15,635 bases of DNA from Bacteroidales bacterium UBA6431 (GTDB taxonomy: Bacteria > Bacteroidota > Bacteroidia > Bacteroidales > UBA932): contig DJOT01000045.1 in assembly GCA_002439095.1 (NCBI GenBank), positions 1 through 15,635 of the forward strand, given 5' to 3'. Below the pieces are notes generated by a model, which had not been told where the DNA came from, did no database searches, and saw only the letters and a program-made list of their open reading frames with translations. Shown piece by piece: positions 13,642-15,635 of this stretch. Position numbers and translations under genes: made by a program. Each line of letters starts with the position of its first letter. Position 1 is the stretch's first letter.

Positions 13642-14805
13642 ATGAAAAAAACCTATCTTATTATCGCGGCGACGGCGCTGGTAGCGCTCTCAGCCTGCAC
13701 GAAGAACGAGGTGCGCTCGATTTCCGACGAGCCCTCACAGATCACCTGGCAGACCGTCATCGGTCCGAAGAGCACCAAGGCTCTGGTCGATGGAAACACT
13801 TTCGCGACGGACTACAAATTCAAGACCTATGCATTCTACAATGACAACAAATCAACTTGGCCGACAGGGGCGAGTCTGTATATTGACAATGCGGAGGTTT
13901 CGTATCATAAGGATGCGGTTTCTCCGTTCGTTGAGAATTCATGGCACGCCGACCAGGTGTACTACTGGCCGAAAGGAGGTTCGCTGACGTTCATTTCGTA
14001 TACTCTTGCCGACAATGATGCGAATGGGAATGCTAAATATCCAGATGGCGTCAAATGCACCGCTGATAAAGGCCTTGAAGTGACCGAATACGATGTGAAT
14101 ACTAATAAGAATCTCGACTTCATGGTGGCCGACATCAAGTCCGGGCAGACAACAAACACCACCAGTGAGGCAGGTGCGGCAACAGGGGTTCCGACCGTGT
14201 TCCGCCACACCCTCACCCAGATCGTCAAGTTCAATGTGAAGACTGATAAAGATTATAAAGGAACAACCCTCGCAAAAGGAAGCAAGGTCGTAACCGTCAA
14301 TTCAATCAAGGTAGTGAATGCTTTCAGCAAAGGTAACTATCAGATGACAAATAACGCTAGCACGAGAACTGAATCATGGAGCAGCTTAAGTGAGCAGCGC
14401 TCTTATGAATACGCCGAATATGAAAATGGCGCAATCAAGGGGCAGGAAGTCACCACCGCAGGCGTTGATTTGACCAACGAGCAGAAAGCTTTCATGCCGC
14501 AGGAATTCGCCAAACCGGATTACTCAACCGCAAGCACAAAAGAAGCAGCGATCCAGGCTGTCCCTCATATCGAGTTCTCATATAAGATCGACACCTACAC
14601 CAACGCTAAAGATTTCTCAACGGACAATGTCACTGAGTACGTCGCCCTCAGCGACATCAACACCGAAGGTTGGGGCATCAACAAGAAGATCACCTACAAC
14701 ATAACCATCAGCCTCGCTGGTGCACAGAACGAGTTCATCATCTACTGGGATCCTACGGTAGAACCGTGGGATGACACCAACAGCAGTTACGACTACACCA
14801 TCTAA
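13642..14805 (+). CDS. Fimbrillin family lipoprotein (fimbrillin 1), right operon
   Basis: An intact 387-residue fimbrillin, the counterpart of the frameshifted gene at 7646-8706. The signal peptide ends in lipobox LSAC (Cys19), followed by TKNEVR and the candidate maturation site KSTKALVDG at about residues 43-50. Then come ENSWHADQVYYWPKGGSLTFISY, LDFMVADIKSGQT, GVPTVFRHTLTQIVKFNVKT and the C-terminal KKITYNITISL...WDPTVEPWDDTNSSYDYTI. As the first pilin after the anchor gene it is the likely shaft subunit of the alternative pilus. Compared with the left-operon homologue, conserved blocks (TKNEVR/SKNEVR, YYWPK, FRH/FHH, WDP) alternate with unrelated stretches, which is what surface antigens under diversifying selection look like. 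It is expected to be silent in the present promoter orientation. Confidence 0.85.
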   Translation: MKKTYLIIAATALVALSACTKNEVRSISDEPSQITWQTVIGPKSTKALVDGNTFATDYKFKTYAFYNDNKSTWPTGASLYIDNAEVSYHKDAVSPFVENSWHADQVYYWPKGGSLTFISYTLADNDANGNAKYPDGVKCTADKGLEVTEYDVNTNKNLDFMVADIKSGQTTNTTSEAGAATGVPTVFRHTLTQIVKFNVKTDKDYKGTTLAKGSKVVTVNSIKVVNAFSKGNYQMTNNASTRTESWSSLSEQRSYEYAEYENGAIKGQEVTTAGVDLTNEQKAFMPQEFAKPDYSTASTKEAAIQAVPHIEFSYKIDTYTNAKDFSTDNVTEYVALSDINTEGWGINKKITYNITISLAGAQNEFIIYWDPTVEPWDDTNSSYDYTI

Positions 14806-14838
14806 AAAGCGATAGCGCATAACAGCCTATCAACCAAC

Positions 14839-14920
14839 ATTTTAGCTATATGTCCTCCGGCAAAATCAATGGAGGACATATAGCCAAAATATTGACCATC
14901 AAACATTTATCCGCCACCAC
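14839..14920 (+). promoter_or_regulatory. Conserved intercistronic hairpin and leader, right copy
   Basis: Arms 14839-14858 and 14871-14890 pair over 20 bases with one A-C mismatch, around a 12-base loop (14859-14870). The 14901-14920 block AAACATTTATCCGCCACCAC matches the left copy as well. It fills most of the 123-base gap between fimbrillins 1 and 2, exactly as in the other operon. Its loop differs from the left copy while the stem is kept, and one U-A pair here is U-G there, so pairing is preserved. No U-run follows. Confidence 0.7.
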
Positions 14921-14928
14921 CTGACACG

Positions 14929-15618
14929 ATGAAGAAAAGCATACCACCACTTCTCGCAGTCCTCGCTCTGCTGAGCGCCTGCGCCAAGGTCGAGACCGCC
15001 CCAAGCAGTCCCGACGGCATGGCCATATCCTTCTCCCCGATCCTCGGCAGTGTCAGGACCAAAGCAGGCACGGACGCAGATGGGAAATCCGGTGCAGGGA
15101 TTATGACCAAGGCTGATGCGGCAACGCCTGGCGAGAACTTCCAGTTCTACTCGAATGCCTGGTATCTCCCGGACGGCAAGACTTGGGACAACAACAAGGC
15201 GGACGCAGAACTCTATATCGACAAGGCGAAAGTGAAATACTATAACGCTGATGTCACAGTTCCCCCGTTTGCAGCCAACTCTTGGCATGCCGATCAGGTG
15301 TACTACTGGCCACGTGGCGGAAGTCTGACTTTCCTGTCGTACAGCTGTTTATCAGGAACGGTATTCTTCCCCTCTGCTATCACGCAAGGGAGTTTCTCCA
15401 AAGTCGAATTAGATCCAGAGAAAGGGTTATCTATAAAACCCTTCCCTACCGAAACAACCTGCGGTCAAGATTTCGACCTCCTTGTAGCCGACTTCGCCAA
15501 GGACAGACGTGCCAACCTCAACGGTGTTGTCCCCACCCTCTTCAGGCACAAGCTCGCCCGCATAAGTTTTTACGTGAGCCAAGAGGAAAAAACGACCCAA
15601 GACGAAATCGTATGTTAG
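14929..15618 (+). CDS. Fimbrillin family lipoprotein (fimbrillin 2), right operon, probably truncated
   Basis: A 229-residue frame starting with signal peptide and lipobox LLSAC (Cys18), the candidate maturation motif SVRTKAGTD, then WYLPDGKTWDNN, NSWHADQVYYWPRGGSLTFLSY, FDLLVADFAKD and VVPTLFRHKLARISFYV. This follows the left-operon fimbrillin 2 (358 residues) until just after the FRH-L block, then ends at TAG 15616-15618 about 15 residues later. The C-terminal half of the fold, including the terminal W motif, is missing. An A6 tract at 15587-15592 is the obvious place for a frameshift; in the shifted frame the sequence stays open to the window end. So it is either a broken or phase-variable gene, a sequence error, or a genuinely short protein. 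The window ends 17 bases later, so this cannot be decided here. Confidence 0.65.
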   Translation: MKKSIPPLLAVLALLSACAKVETAPSSPDGMAISFSPILGSVRTKAGTDADGKSGAGIMTKADAATPGENFQFYSNAWYLPDGKTWDNNKADAELYIDKAKVKYYNADVTVPPFAANSWHADQVYYWPRGGSLTFLSYSCLSGTVFFPSAITQGSFSKVELDPEKGLSIKPFPTETTCGQDFDLLVADFAKDRRANLNGVVPTLFRHKLARISFYVSQEEKTTQDEIVC

Positions 15619-15635
15619 CAGTCAATTTTTGGACT

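Overview
This window looks like an accessory locus from a gut-type member of the Bacteroidales. The evidence is a run of lipoprotein pilin genes of the FimA/Mfa1 (type V pilus) kind, DUF3575-type genes paired with FimB/Mfa2-like anchor genes, weak ribosome binding sites, and a promoter of the Bacteroidetes -33 TTTG / -7 TAnnTTTG type. Base composition is moderately GC-rich, with locally AT-rich pilin genes. I cannot assign a genus.

Layout. Positions 1-577 are non-coding and contain an array of about 85-bp tandem hairpin repeats (39-269) and a GC-rich inverted repeat (464-529). Positions 578-11023 form one tightly packed minus-strand operon of seven genes. Read 5' to 3' it runs: OmpA-like/DUF3575 outer-membrane protein, FimB/Mfa2-type (DUF5119-like) anchor lipoprotein, fimbrillin 1 (broken by a one-base frameshift in a G7 tract), an intercistronic hairpin, fimbrillin 2, fimbrillin 3, a larger FimA-like subunit, and a 1083-residue DUF4906-like protein that is probably the tip. 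Positions 11024-11227 are a divergent intergenic region. Positions 11228-15618 hold a second, paralogous operon on the plus strand with the same gene order: DUF3575 protein, anchor, fimbrillin 1, the same hairpin, and a short fimbrillin 2. It presumably continues beyond the window.

The main observation is in the 204-bp divergent intergenic region. A 103-bp AT-rich segment is bounded by perfect 24-bp inverted repeats, each of which is itself nearly palindromic. Inside it lies one consensus promoter, now pointing left into the minus-strand operon. I see no comparable rightward promoter. Inverting the segment would point the same promoter at the plus-strand operon. This reads as a two-way DNA switch that expresses either of two alternative pilus operons. 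No recombinase is encoded here, so one would have to act in trans.

Other layers sit on top of this. A G7 tract breaks the first pilin gene of the operon that is currently facing the promoter. Both operons carry a conserved 20-bp-arm hairpin between fimbrillins 1 and 2. Segments of about 675 bp spanning the DUF3575/anchor junction are about 95% identical by eye and lie in inverted orientation, so they could exchange by gene conversion or allow a second, larger inversion. All seven pilin-type proteins share a basic T-K/R-A/S motif soon after the lipobox, suggesting a common proteolytic maturation site, and the anchors appear to lack it.
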